A stretch of 9,243 nt of DNA from Alphaproteobacteria bacterium (GCA_024279745.1 JAJRRE010000444.1:1-9243), one strand, 5' to 3'; numbered from the stretch's first letter, positions 1-7,359 are shown. Numbers and translations: made by a program. The notes: a model not told the origin generated them from the letters alone.

Positions 1-729
1 AGCCATGAGTTTATCATTCTGGCCGATACGGGCGAAAGCGAAGTCTTTTGCCATAAGGATTATCTGGAAAAGGCCGCTCCTCCTGCCGGGCTTGATTATG
101 GCTCTGATTTGTCTGCATTGGTCACCGATTGGACCAGTCAATATGCGGCCACGGAAGAAATGCACGACGCAGCAAAATTTGCAGCCGATGTGCCTGAGGC
201 CGACCGCGTCAGCGCGCGCGGTATTGAAGTGGGGCATATTTTCTTCTTTGGCACCAAATATTCCGAAGCCATGGGATGCAAAGTTCAGGGGCCGGACGGT
301 AAAGTAACCCCGTTGCAAATGGGCTCTTACGGTGTTGGTGTGTCGCGGCTGGTTGGCGCCATTATCGAGGCCAGCCATGACGACAACGGGATTGTCTGGC
401 CAATGGCGGTGGCGCCTTATGAGGTCGGGCTGATCAATTTGAAGGCAGGCGATGACGCTACGGACGCCGTTTGCGACGAGGCTTATGCAAAACTAAGCGC
501 GGCCGGTGTCGAAGTTCTGTATGATGACACCAATGCGCGCGCGGGTGGTAAGTTCGCGTCGATGGATTTGATCGGCCTGCCGCTACAGCTGATTATTGGT
601 CCCAAAGGCGTTAAGAGCGGCGAAGCTGAGGTTAAAGACCGCAAAACCGGCGCGCGGCAAACCCTATCCATGGACGACGCCATAAAATGGCTGCATGCTC
701 AAGTCACTGAACGGCGGGTGCCGGTCTGA
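1..729 (+). CDS. proS: Prolyl-tRNA synthetase, short form, C-terminal 242 residues (5' end outside window)
   Basis: Charges tRNA-Pro with proline in the cytoplasm (class II aminoacyl-tRNA synthetase). The frame is open from base 1, beginning SHEFIILADTGE, and ends at TGA 727-729. RGIEVGHIF starts at window residue 73 and is followed by GTKYSEAMG. Class II motif 3 is MGSYGVGVSR at 107-116. The remaining ~100 residues are the anticodon-binding domain, with the DDTNARAGGKFA stretch typical of ProS. In E. coli-type ProS an editing insertion of roughly 180 residues sits between motif 2 and RGIEVGHIF. Here only about 70 residues separate SHEF from RGIE, so this is the short form common in alphaproteobacteria, which lacks cis-editing of mischarged Ala-tRNA-Pro. 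The next gene starts 111 bases downstream; no T-tailed terminator hairpin was seen between them. Identity is near certain. Confidence 0.96.
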   Translation, partial: SHEFIILADTGESEVFCHKDYLEKAAPPAGLDYGSDLSALVTDWTSQYAATEEMHDAAKFAADVPEADRVSARGIEVGHIFFFGTKYSEAMGCKVQGPDGKVTPLQMGSYGVGVSRLVGAIIEASHDDNGIVWPMAVAPYEVGLINLKAGDDATDAVCDEAYAKLSAAGVEVLYDDTNARAGGKFASMDLIGLPLQLIIGPKGVKSGEAEVKDRKTGARQTLSMDDAIKWLHAQVTERRVPV

Positions 730-840
730 CGGGAGCAGCCTTGACGGGATGACTTTTGTGCGCTTCCGCCAGTTGGGCATCGTGGTTCTATCGTATGATG
801 TTTGGTGATCATGCCGATTAAATTTTGAGGAAAGCTTTTC

Positions 841-2118
841 ATGAGCGCAGGACAATCCAACGGCGATACGCGCGCCTTTGCTCCCATCGAGTGGATGCTG
901 GCCGGGCGCTATCTGCGCGCGCGCCGCAAGGAAGGTTTTATCTCCGTTATCGCCGGCTTTTCCTTCTTGGGCATTATGCTCGGCGTCGCCACCTTAATCA
1001 TTGTCATGGCGGTCATGAACGGCTTTCGCGCTGAGCTTTACAACAAGGTTCTGGGGCTGAACGGTCATATGGTTGTCAACCGGCTTGACGGACGCATGGA
1101 AGACTATGAGGCGCTGGCCAAACGTATTGCTGCCGTGCCTGGCGTGGTTCATGTGGCGCCGCTGATTGAAGGCCAGGTGATGGTGTCGAGCGATTTTGCC
1201 TCAAAAGGCGCTTTGGTGCGCGGCATTTCCGAAAAGGGCATCAAGGGGCTGAAAATGGTCGCCGGCAATTTGCGCTTTGGCACCCTGGACGGCTTTGACA
1301 AGGGCTATGGCATTGCGGTCGGTATTCGTCTGGCGGGCGATCACGGGGTTAATGTCGGCAAGCTGCTCACCTTAATTCAGCCGCGCGGCAAGACCACCAT
1401 CGTTGGCACGGTTCCCAATATCAAACGCTATCCAATTGTCGCCGTCTTTGAGCTGGGCATGGCCGAATATGATAAGACCATGATCTTCATGCCGCTGGGT
1501 GAGGCCAAGAAATATTTCTCACGCGGGCGCGCCGTCGATGTCGTCGAGATCATGGTGGAAGATCCGCAAAGCGTGCAGGAGCTGACCAGGCCGGTGCAGG
1601 CGGCGGCCGGGCCGGGCATCAATCTGATCGACTGGCGCCAGCGCAATCAGGCCTTTTTCGATGTGCTGAAGGTTGAGCGCGTGACCATGTTCCTGATCCT
1701 GTCGCTGATCATTTTGGTGGCGGCCTTTAATATCATTTCCGGCATGATGATGCTGGTCAAGGATAAGGGCCGCGATATTGCCGTATTGCGTACCATGGGC
1801 GCGACCAAGGGCGCCGTCATGCGCGTGTTTTTGATCACCGGCGCCAGCATCGGCGTGATCGGCACATTGGCGGGCTTTTTGCTGGGTGTGGCGTTCACGC
1901 TCAACATTGAAAAAATCAGGGGCTTTGTCGCCTGGGCCACCAGTACCGAGATTTTCAACTCCGACATTTATTTCCTGACCAAGCTGCCGGCGAAGATGGA
2001 CCCGTCCGAGACCATGTTCATTGTTTTCATGGGGCTGGCCCTGTCGGTTCTGGCGACAATCTATCCCTCCTGGCGCGCCTCCAAGCTCGATCCTGTTGAA
2101 GCGCTGAGATATGAGTGA
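841..2118 (+). CDS. lolC: Lipoprotein-releasing ABC transporter permease LolC/LolE
   Basis: Inner-membrane permease that, with the LolD ATPase, extracts outer-membrane lipoproteins from the inner membrane and passes them to periplasmic LolA. It has 425 residues, normal for the family, with the expected layout: one N-terminal membrane segment (~36-58), a large periplasmic domain (~60-275), then three membrane segments (~282-304, 330-352, 391-410). The cytoplasmic stretch VKDKGRDIAVLRTMGAT (306-322) is the conserved loop that contacts the ATPase. The ending WRASKLDPVEALRYE is typical. The proline-flanked VPNIKRYP (191-198) lies where the LolA-binding Hook is expected; that placement is inference. 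GAGGAA at 827-832, eight bases before the ATG, supports this start. The gene overlaps lolD by 4 bases. Only one permease gene is visible, so it probably acts as a homodimer, unlike the LolC/LolE heterodimer of E. coli; the symbol could equally be lolE or lolF. Confidence 0.93.
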   Translation: MSAGQSNGDTRAFAPIEWMLAGRYLRARRKEGFISVIAGFSFLGIMLGVATLIIVMAVMNGFRAELYNKVLGLNGHMVVNRLDGRMEDYEALAKRIAAVPGVVHVAPLIEGQVMVSSDFASKGALVRGISEKGIKGLKMVAGNLRFGTLDGFDKGYGIAVGIRLAGDHGVNVGKLLTLIQPRGKTTIVGTVPNIKRYPIVAVFELGMAEYDKTMIFMPLGEAKKYFSRGRAVDVVEIMVEDPQSVQELTRPVQAAAGPGINLIDWRQRNQAFFDVLKVERVTMFLILSLIILVAAFNIISGMMMLVKDKGRDIAVLRTMGATKGAVMRVFLITGASIGVIGTLAGFLLGVAFTLNIEKIRGFVAWATSTEIFNSDIYFLTKLPAKMDPSETMFIVFMGLALSVLATIYPSWRASKLDPVEALRYE

Positions 2119-2870
2119 GACCAGCTGTGCAAGATAACGCCACCAATACTGCCGATCAAAACAGCGATGAGCGCTCGCCTCACCGGGATGCGCGCCCTGC
2201 GATCTTGAAGATGGAAAATCTGCGCCGCAGTTTTACCCAAGGCGGGCGCGTCATTAATGTTCTGGACGGTGCCAGCGCTGCACTTTATCCCGGCGAAGCG
2301 GTTGCGCTTGTCGGCCCGTCGGGGTCCGGTAAATCGACGCTGTTGCACATTGCCGGCCTGCTGGAATCGCCGCAAGGCGGCCATGTGTGGATCAATGACA
2401 AGGACTGCTCGACCCTGGACGATAGCGATCGCACGCGGGTGCGCCGTATGGAGATGGGGTTCATCTATCAGTTTCATCAATTATTGCCGGAGTTTTCCGC
2501 GCTGGAGAATGTCGCTATCCCGCAAATGATACACGGGGAGACGCGCAAACAAGCCGAACAGCGTGCGACTGAATTGCTCGGCTCATTGGGTCTGAGCGAC
2601 CGGCTCATTCATCGGCCGGCGGAATTATCCGGCGGCGAACAGCAGCGCACCGCCATTGCCCGCGCGCTGGCCAATAAGCCCAAACTCATTTTAGCCGATG
2701 AGCCAACTGGCAATCTTGACCCGGCAACTTCGGAGCGGGTATTTGGCGCGCTGATGGATGTGATCCGCAAAGAAGGCGTCGCGGCTTTGATCGCCACCCA
2801 TAATATGGAATTGGCCCAGGCCATGGACCGCACGCTGACCCTGGAAGACGGCAAGCTGATCGAGCTTTAG
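2115..2870 (+). CDS. lolD: Lipoprotein-releasing ABC transporter ATPase LolD
   Basis: ATP-binding subunit of the Lol lipoprotein exporter, at the cytoplasmic face of the inner membrane. All ABC motifs are present in 251 residues: Walker A GPSGSGKS at 67-74, Q-loop in YQFHQLLPEF (Q119), signature LSGGEQQR at 171-178, Walker B LILADEP at 191-197 with catalytic E196, D-loop GNLD at 199-202 and switch H229. YQFHQLLPEFSALENV is characteristic of LolD rather than other MacB-like ATPases. The chosen start is GTG 2115, overlapping the lolC stop (GTGA), which implies translational coupling. ATG 2111 is in another frame and stops after eight codons. An in-frame GTG at 2127 is an alternative. About 30 polar residues precede the conserved core, so the exact start is less certain than the identity. 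Confidence 0.94.
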   Translation: MRPAVQDNATNTADQNSDERSPHRDARPAILKMENLRRSFTQGGRVINVLDGASAALYPGEAVALVGPSGSGKSTLLHIAGLLESPQGGHVWINDKDCSTLDDSDRTRVRRMEMGFIYQFHQLLPEFSALENVAIPQMIHGETRKQAEQRATELLGSLGLSDRLIHRPAELSGGEQQRTAIARALANKPKLILADEPTGNLDPATSERVFGALMDVIRKEGVAALIATHNMELAQAMDRTLTLEDGKLIEL

Positions 2871-2920
2871 GCCGGTGAATTGGACGGGCAGGTTTAGCGC
2901 ATTTTGCATAATCCTGGGGG

Positions 2921-2950
2921 CAAGCTGTTCATAGCTGATCAAAGCTGGCC
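2921..2950. repeat. Three tandem decamers carrying AGCTG, upstream of dnaE
   Basis: Three consecutive 10-base blocks, caAGCTGttC, atAGCTGatC and aaAGCTGgcC, begin at 2921, 2931 and 2941. They share six fixed positions at an exact period of 10, about one helical turn. They end 42 bases before the dnaE ATG, just upstream of the -35 zone of the proposed promoter. This arrangement would suit a protein binding one face of the DNA. The repeat is read directly; the regulatory role is inference. Confidence 0.5.
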
Positions 2951-2956
2951 TTTGGC

Positions 2957-2986
2957 GCGACACAGTTCCGCGGTTTGCCGTAGACT
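2957..2986 (+). promoter_or_regulatory. Weak candidate promoter for dnaE, giving a leaderless transcript
   Basis: TAGACT at 2981-2986 resembles a -10 box and lies six bases before the dnaE ATG at 2993. The fragment GCGACA at 2957-2962, with an 18-base spacer, is a poor -35 box. If used, transcription would start at or next to the ATG, which fits the absence of a Shine-Dalgarno sequence. An alternative -10, CATAAT at 2907-2912, has TTGGAC upstream but with an over-long 21-base spacer. Low confidence. Confidence 0.25.
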
Positions 2987-2992
2987 ACGCCC

Positions 2993-5900
2993 ATGAACGC
3001 ACCGATTCGCCCCCCCCGCCAGCGCGGTATTCCGCGCCCGCCCGAACAGCAGCTCACCGATAAGGCTCCCGTTAATGCCCATGGTGGTACTGCATCAGGC
3101 ACACCGGGCAGCGCTCCATCCGCTGCGCAAAATACAATCAGACAACCTGTGCGCTTTGTGCATCTGAAAGTGCATTCGGCCTATTCTTTGCTGGAAGGGG
3201 CGTTGCAGATCCCCAAGCTGGCGGACTTCGCCAGGCAGCACCATATGCCCGCTCTGGGGCTCACCGACAGCAATAATATGTTCGGCGCGCTTGAGTTTTC
3301 CAACAAGATGTCAGGCGCCGGCATTCAGCCAATTACCGGGCTGTCCATTGCAATTGATTTTGCAGATGCGCCCGATGACGGCACTGGCGGATTAGGCGCG
3401 GGCGGGCCGAAATTACAACCCAAGGCCGCCGCCGCCAAGGCCAAACGCTTCGATGGCATGATCGCCTTTCTGGCAATGGATGAAGCCGGCTATGCCAATT
3501 TAATGAAGATCGGGTCTGAGGCCTATCGGGATATCGCCAACAGCGAGCCGCATATTACGCTGTCTTACTTGCGCGATCACGGCGACGGGCTGATCTGTCT
3601 GAGCGGCGGCCCCGACAGCCCCCTCGATAGCGTGATCCGTGACGACAAAAGTGATATCGCTAAAGCCCGCGCGGCCTCCTTGCATGAGCTGTTTGGCGAC
3701 CGGTTTTATATTGAGCTGCAGCGTCATGGCCTTGCCAGCGAGCGCCGTGTCGAGCCGGTTCTGCTTGATCTGGCCTATGGGATGGATATCCCGCTGGTCG
3801 CCACTAATGAGGTCTATTTCAGCGCGCCTGATGACTATGAAGCCCATGATGCGCTGACCTGCATTGCCGACGGGCGCTATGTCTCCGAAGACGACCGGCG
3901 CCGCTTTACCAAAGAACATTATTTCAAATCGCAAGACGAAATGGTCGCCGCCTTTGTTGACCTTCCCGAAGCCATTGACAACACCGTCGAGATCGCCCGG
4001 CGCTGCCATGCCCGCCCGCTTGGCAAAGATCCAATCTTGCCGACATTCGTCTCGACCGATGGCGGCGATGATGCGGCGCAGGTGGCGGCAGAAGCACAAG
4101 AACTGGCGCGCCAGGCTCATGCGGGCCTGCAGGCGCGGCTTGCCAAGCATGGGCTGGCTGACGGCTTCAGCAACGAAGATTACATCAAGCGGCTGGATTA
4201 TGAGCTTGGTATTATTGCGGGCATGAAGTTCCCCGGTTATTTCCTGATCGTGGCGGACTTTATCAAATGGTCGAAAGAACAGGGCATTCCTGTCGGGCCG
4301 GGCCGTGGTTCGGGCGCCGGGTCGGTGGTGGCCTGGGTGCTGACCATTACCGATCTTGATCCATTGCGCTTTGGTCTGCTGTTTGAACGCTTCTTGAACC
4401 CTGAACGTGTGTCGATGCCCGATTTTGATATCGACTTTTGCCAGGACCGGCGCGACGAAGTCATCAAATATGTGCAGGAAAAGTACGGCGATGACCGGGT
4501 GGCGCAGATCATCACCCACGGCAAATTGCAGGCGCGTGCGGTGCTGCGTGATGTCGGGCGCGTTTTGCAGATGCCTTACGGCCAGGTTGACCGGCTGTGC
4601 AAGCTGGTGCCGAACAATCCAGCCGCGCCGACAACGTTGCCTGAAGCCATTGAAGAAGAGCCGCGCCTGCGCGAAGAAGCTGACAATGATCCGGCTGTGG
4701 CGAAGCTGTTGGAAATCGGGCAGAAGCTGGAAGGGCTGTTCCGGCACGCGTCCACTCATGCGGCGGGTATGGTGATTGGCGACCGCCCGCTCGATGAGCT
4801 GGTGCCGATGTACCGGGACCCCAAATCGAATTTTCCAATCACCCAGTTTAACTGGAAGCTGACCGAAGCGGCGGGGCTGGTTAAGTTCGACTTTCTCGGT
4901 CTCAAAACCCTGACCGTGCTGCAAAAGGCAGTTGAATTTGTCGGGCGGCGCGGTATTGAGCTGGATCTGCCGGCGCTGCCGCTGGATGACAAGCCGACCT
5001 TTGATATGCTGTCCAAGGCTGATACGGCAGGCGTGTTCCAATTGGAAAGTACCGGCATGCGCGAAAGTCTGCGCAAGCTGCGGCCCGACCGCTTTGAAGA
5101 CATCATTGCCATGGTGGCGCTGTATCGTCCTGGCCCGATGGATAACATCCCGACCTTTATTAACCGCAAGCACGGCGAGGAGCCGGTCGATTATCTGCAT
5201 CCCATGCTGGAGGAAATCCTCAAAGAAACCTACGGCGTTATTATCTACCAGGAACAGGTAATCCAGATCGCGCAGGTCATGGGCGGATATTCGCTTGGCA
5301 AGGCCGATATTCTGCGCCGTGCCATGGGCAAGAAAGACAAGGCGGAGATGGCGCGCCAGCAGGAGGAATTCGTCAAGGGCGCCGTCAAAAAGAAGGTCAA
5401 GAAAGAAGACGCGACTTATATCTTCCAGCTCGTTGATAAATTCGCCGGCTACGGTTTCAACAAATCCCACGCCGCCGCTTATGCGCTGGTCGCCTACCAT
5501 ACCGCTTACCTCAAAGCCAATTATCCGGTTGAATTCATGGCCGCGTCGATGACGCTGGATATGGGTAATGGTGAGAAACTGGCGATGTTTGCCGGTGAGG
5601 CCAAGCGCGCTGAAATCGAGCTGCGCCCGCCTTGCGTCAATCATTCAAAGGTTGATTTTGAACCTGAGGGCGGCGGTATTCGCTATTCACTGGCGGCGCT
5701 GAAAAACATTGGCGAGCAGGCGGTCGAAACGCTAGTCAATGAGCGCGAAGCAAACGGGAATTTCAAGGATCTGTCGGATTTTTCGCGCCGCCTGAACCCC
5801 AAAGCCCTGAACAAGCGCGGCCTGGAAACCTTAGTCGCGGGCGGCGCCTTTGATACGCTGGAGCCCAAGCGCGCACTGGTGCATGGCAATGTCGGCAATA

Positions 5901-6694
5901 TTATTGCGCTGGCAAACCGCATTCAATCGGACGCGGCGGCGGGCACGTCCGATTTGTTTGGCGCCTCAGAACCCTTACCGCTTGATATTCGGCCGGTGAA
6001 ACTGTGGACGCCGATGGAAGTTCTGACTCATGAATTTGACGCCGTTGGTTTCTTTTTGTCCGGCCATCCGCTCGACGAATACCAGGCGGTTCTTGCCAAG
6101 CTCGACGTCTATTCCTTCACTGATTTTGAAGCGGCGACGGAAAAGGGCGTCAAGGCCGGACGGCTGGCGGCGATTGTGGTGGCGTGCCGCGAACGCAAAT
6201 CGGCTAAGGGCAATGCGTTTGCCTTTGCCGCCTTTTCCGACGCCTCGGGCAGTTTTGAAACGGTAGTGTTTTCCGACACGCTGAACGCCGCGCGCGAGCT
6301 GCTTGTACCTGGCACACCGGTGATTGTGTCTGTTGAAGCGGACCGCGAAGAAGACACGCTCAAATTACGGGCCCAATCCATTCGTGCGCTTGATGAGGTC
6401 GCCGGCTCGGTCGCCCTGGGTTGGCGCGTGACATTGGATGGTGCGGCGCTGAGTGACAAAACCAAAAATGTGATGGGCGATCTGCGCACACTGCTGTCCT
6501 CTAGCGGTCAGGCGGCAGGCGGGGCGCCCCGCGGCGTTGCGCGTGGCGGCGAAGTTCGTTTGTTCATTCATCTGGAACATAACGGCGAGGGCAAGGAAAT
6601 CGAAATCGCACTGCCCGGCCGCTTCGATGTCTCGCCGTCCAAACGCGGCGAATTGCACACTCTTTCCGCCGTGCTGGCGGTTGAGGATTTGTGA
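2993..6694 (+). CDS. dnaE: DNA polymerase III alpha subunit DnaE
   Basis: Catalytic subunit of the replicative DNA polymerase. It has 1233 residues against roughly 1150 usual in alphaproteobacteria; the excess is an N-terminal tail. Order: low-complexity Pro/Gly/Ala-rich tail (1-53); PHP domain (~55-275) opening FVHLKVHSAYSLLEGA; palm with GPGRGSGAGS at 435-444 and MPDFDIDFCQDRR holding catalytic D477 and D479; third aspartate D633 in KFDFLGLKTLT; fingers with ALYRPGPMDNIP and GYGFNKSHAAAYA; clamp-binding motif TSDLF at 985-989; OB fold (~1053-1110, GRLAAIVVACRERK); C-terminal tau-binding region. H-L-K at 57-59 replaces the H-x-H of metal-binding PHP domains, so PHP proofreading is probably lost, as in E. 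coli. The start is the first ATG after in-frame TAG 2981 and has no Shine-Dalgarno sequence. GTG 3149 and GTG 3158 are the only later starts before the core and also lack one. Confidence 0.97.
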   Translation: MNAPIRPPRQRGIPRPPEQQLTDKAPVNAHGGTASGTPGSAPSAAQNTIRQPVRFVHLKVHSAYSLLEGALQIPKLADFARQHHMPALGLTDSNNMFGALEFSNKMSGAGIQPITGLSIAIDFADAPDDGTGGLGAGGPKLQPKAAAAKAKRFDGMIAFLAMDEAGYANLMKIGSEAYRDIANSEPHITLSYLRDHGDGLICLSGGPDSPLDSVIRDDKSDIAKARAASLHELFGDRFYIELQRHGLASERRVEPVLLDLAYGMDIPLVATNEVYFSAPDDYEAHDALTCIADGRYVSEDDRRRFTKEHYFKSQDEMVAAFVDLPEAIDNTVEIARRCHARPLGKDPILPTFVSTDGGDDAAQVAAEAQELARQAHAGLQARLAKHGLADGFSNEDYIKRLDYELGIIAGMKFPGYFLIVADFIKWSKEQGIPVGPGRGSGAGSVVAWVLTITDLDPLRFGLLFERFLNPERVSMPDFDIDFCQDRRDEVIKYVQEKYGDDRVAQIITHGKLQARAVLRDVGRVLQMPYGQVDRLCKLVPNNPAAPTTLPEAIEEEPRLREEADNDPAVAKLLEIGQKLEGLFRHASTHAAGMVIGDRPLDELVPMYRDPKSNFPITQFNWKLTEAAGLVKFDFLGLKTLTVLQKAVEFVGRRGIELDLPALPLDDKPTFDMLSKADTAGVFQLESTGMRESLRKLRPDRFEDIIAMVALYRPGPMDNIPTFINRKHGEEPVDYLHPMLEEILKETYGVIIYQEQVIQIAQVMGGYSLGKADILRRAMGKKDKAEMARQQEEFVKGAVKKKVKKEDATYIFQLVDKFAGYGFNKSHAAAYALVAYHTAYLKANYPVEFMAASMTLDMGNGEKLAMFAGEAKRAEIELRPPCVNHSKVDFEPEGGGIRYSLAALKNIGEQAVETLVNEREANGNFKDLSDFSRRLNPKALNKRGLETLVAGGAFDTLEPKRALVHGNVGNIIALANRIQSDAAAGTSDLFGASEPLPLDIRPVKLWTPMEVLTHEFDAVGFFLSGHPLDEYQAVLAKLDVYSFTDFEAATEKGVKAGRLAAIVVACRERKSAKGNAFAFAAFSDASGSFETVVFSDTLNAARELLVPGTPVIVSVEADREEDTLKLRAQSIRALDEVAGSVALGWRVTLDGAALSDKTKNVMGDLRTLLSSSGQAAGGAPRGVARGGEVRLFIHLEHNGEGKEIEIALPGRFDVSPSKRGELHTLSAVLAVEDL

Positions 6695-6718
6695 ATATCA
6701 CGTGCCCAACAGCATAAT
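6689..6718 (+). promoter_or_regulatory. Candidate promoter for the toxin-antitoxin pair
   Basis: TTGTGA at 6689-6694, which includes the dnaE stop codon, and CATAAT at 6713-6718 are 18 bases apart. The -10 box matches consensus at 5 of 6 positions and the -35 box at 4 of 6. Transcription would begin near 6725, about 35 bases before the antitoxin ATG. A second option, TTGGCC 6723-6728 with TGCTAT 6745-6750, would start inside or just after the ribosome binding site and is less likely. Confidence 0.35.
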
Positions 6719-6750
6719 AATTTTGGCCCGCATCCTGCCAAATGTGCTAT

Positions 6751-6757
6751 GGAGGTG
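6751..6757 (+). promoter_or_regulatory. Ribosome binding site deciding the antitoxin start
   Basis: GGAGGTG is a near-perfect Shine-Dalgarno match placed just before ATG 6760. It selects that ATG over the in-frame ATG at 6742, which has no purine-rich sequence upstream and whose reading frame would include this site. Confidence 0.7.
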
Positions 6758-6759
6758 TC

Positions 6760-6960
6760 ATGGCAGATACTAAAACCAAGTCGATTTCCTCGCTGGCAGC
6801 GCCAACAAAAGCCGATCTTGCCTTATGGCAGGCGATGAGTGCTGAAGAGCGGGCGGCCATTTTGCGTGACAAGGCGGCACGGGCGGCGTCCTCGCCTGCA
6901 CGAGCACTAAGCGTTGATCAGTTTTTGGCCGATGCCAAATCTCGCCTGACGCATGGCTAA
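6760..6960 (+). CDS. Small putative antitoxin of unrecognised family
   Basis: Encodes 66 residues, opening MADTKTKSISSLAAPTKADL. It was judged an antitoxin from size, position and its 8-base overlap with a ParE-like gene, not from a known motif. The middle (~17-45) is rich in Ala, Glu, Arg and Lys with the pattern ALWQAMSAEERAAILRDKAA, likely helical. The C-terminal part, ALSVDQFLADAKSRL (49-63), looks like a second helix that could wrap the toxin. I see no ribbon-helix-helix, AbrB or Phd pattern as in usual ParD or RelB proteins, so DNA binding and autoregulation cannot be read from the sequence. The strong GGAGGTG site favours high antitoxin output relative to the toxin, which has no such site. 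The gene begins 65 bases after dnaE. Role confidence is moderate, family unknown. Confidence 0.7.
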   Translation: MADTKTKSISSLAAPTKADLALWQAMSAEERAAILRDKAARAASSPARALSVDQFLADAKSRLTHG

Positions 6961-7267
6961 GTTTGTTCTTTCCGCTGAAGCTGAAGCAGATCTTCACGAC
7001 ATTTACAGCTATGGCGTTGCCCAACACGGCGAACGGCAGGCAGATCAATATGCACAAGGGTTATTCAGCCAGTTTGAACTGTTAGCCAACTTTCCAGGCA
7101 TGGGAGTACCGTTTGGCCTGTCGGGTTTCGATTTTCAAAAGTTTTTGTACGGGCAACATCTGATCGTGTTCAGCGTGATTGATAATGAAACCATTCGCAT
7201 AGAATTCGTTGTCGGCGCCATAACAGATTACACAAACAACCTGTCCGACCGCATCGGGGACAAATGA
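6953..7267 (+). CDS. ParE/RelE-superfamily toxin
   Basis: A 104-residue protein with the ParE-like layout: VLSAEAEADLHDIYSYGVAQHG (5-26), GERQADQYAQGLFSQFELLANFPGMG (26-51) forming the helical hairpin, then YGQHLIVFSVIDNETIRIEFVV (66-87) for the last beta strands. Family members poison gyrase (ParE) or cut mRNA on the ribosome (RelE); which applies here cannot be told. The usual ending R-V-L-H after the last strand is F-V-V-G, and the tyrosine after HxIF is serine, so key positions differ from consensus and activity may be altered or lost. About 15 residues follow the usual C-terminus. The start ATG overlaps the antitoxin stop (ATGGCTAA) and has no Shine-Dalgarno sequence, so translation is probably coupled to the antitoxin, limiting toxin output. 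Converges with the next gene. Confidence 0.8.
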   Translation: MAKFVLSAEAEADLHDIYSYGVAQHGERQADQYAQGLFSQFELLANFPGMGVPFGLSGFDFQKFLYGQHLIVFSVIDNETIRIEFVVGAITDYTNNLSDRIGDK

Positions 7268-7292
7268 AATTGATGGTCGCGTGATACAATCC

Positions 7293-7342
7293 GTGCGAAC
7301 GGTTTACCTAAAACCACCGTGCCAAACTCTTGAATTTTGCAC
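7293..7342. repeat. Nested inverted repeats between convergent genes
   Basis: An outer stem pairs GTGCGAA (7293-7299) with TTTGCAC (7336-7342), with one G-T pair, and encloses a hairpin GGTTT (7301-7305), loop ACCTA, AAACC (7311-7315). It lies between the toxin stop (7267) and the end of the convergent gene (7360). There is no T run on either strand, so it is not a convincing intrinsic terminator. It may still end or stabilise transcripts. Confidence 0.3.
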
Positions 7343-7359
7343 ACGGCGGGAGGTTGCCC

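Noticed and set aside
773..799. Possible lolC promoter, TTGGGC then TATGAT with a 15-base spacer
   Set aside because: The spacer is too short and the -35 box is poor. lolC may equally be read through from proS.
3500..5644. A 714-codon open frame on the minus strand inside dnaE
   Set aside because: It lies codon-on-codon with dnaE, so it is open simply because dnaE avoids TTA, CTA and TCA codons there. Its stop at 3500-3502 is a dnaE TTA leucine codon. No family resemblance or ribosome site was seen.
6742..6760. Earlier antitoxin start at ATG 6742
   Set aside because: It has no upstream ribosome site and would place the strong GGAGGTG site inside the coding sequence. ATG 6760 fits far better.
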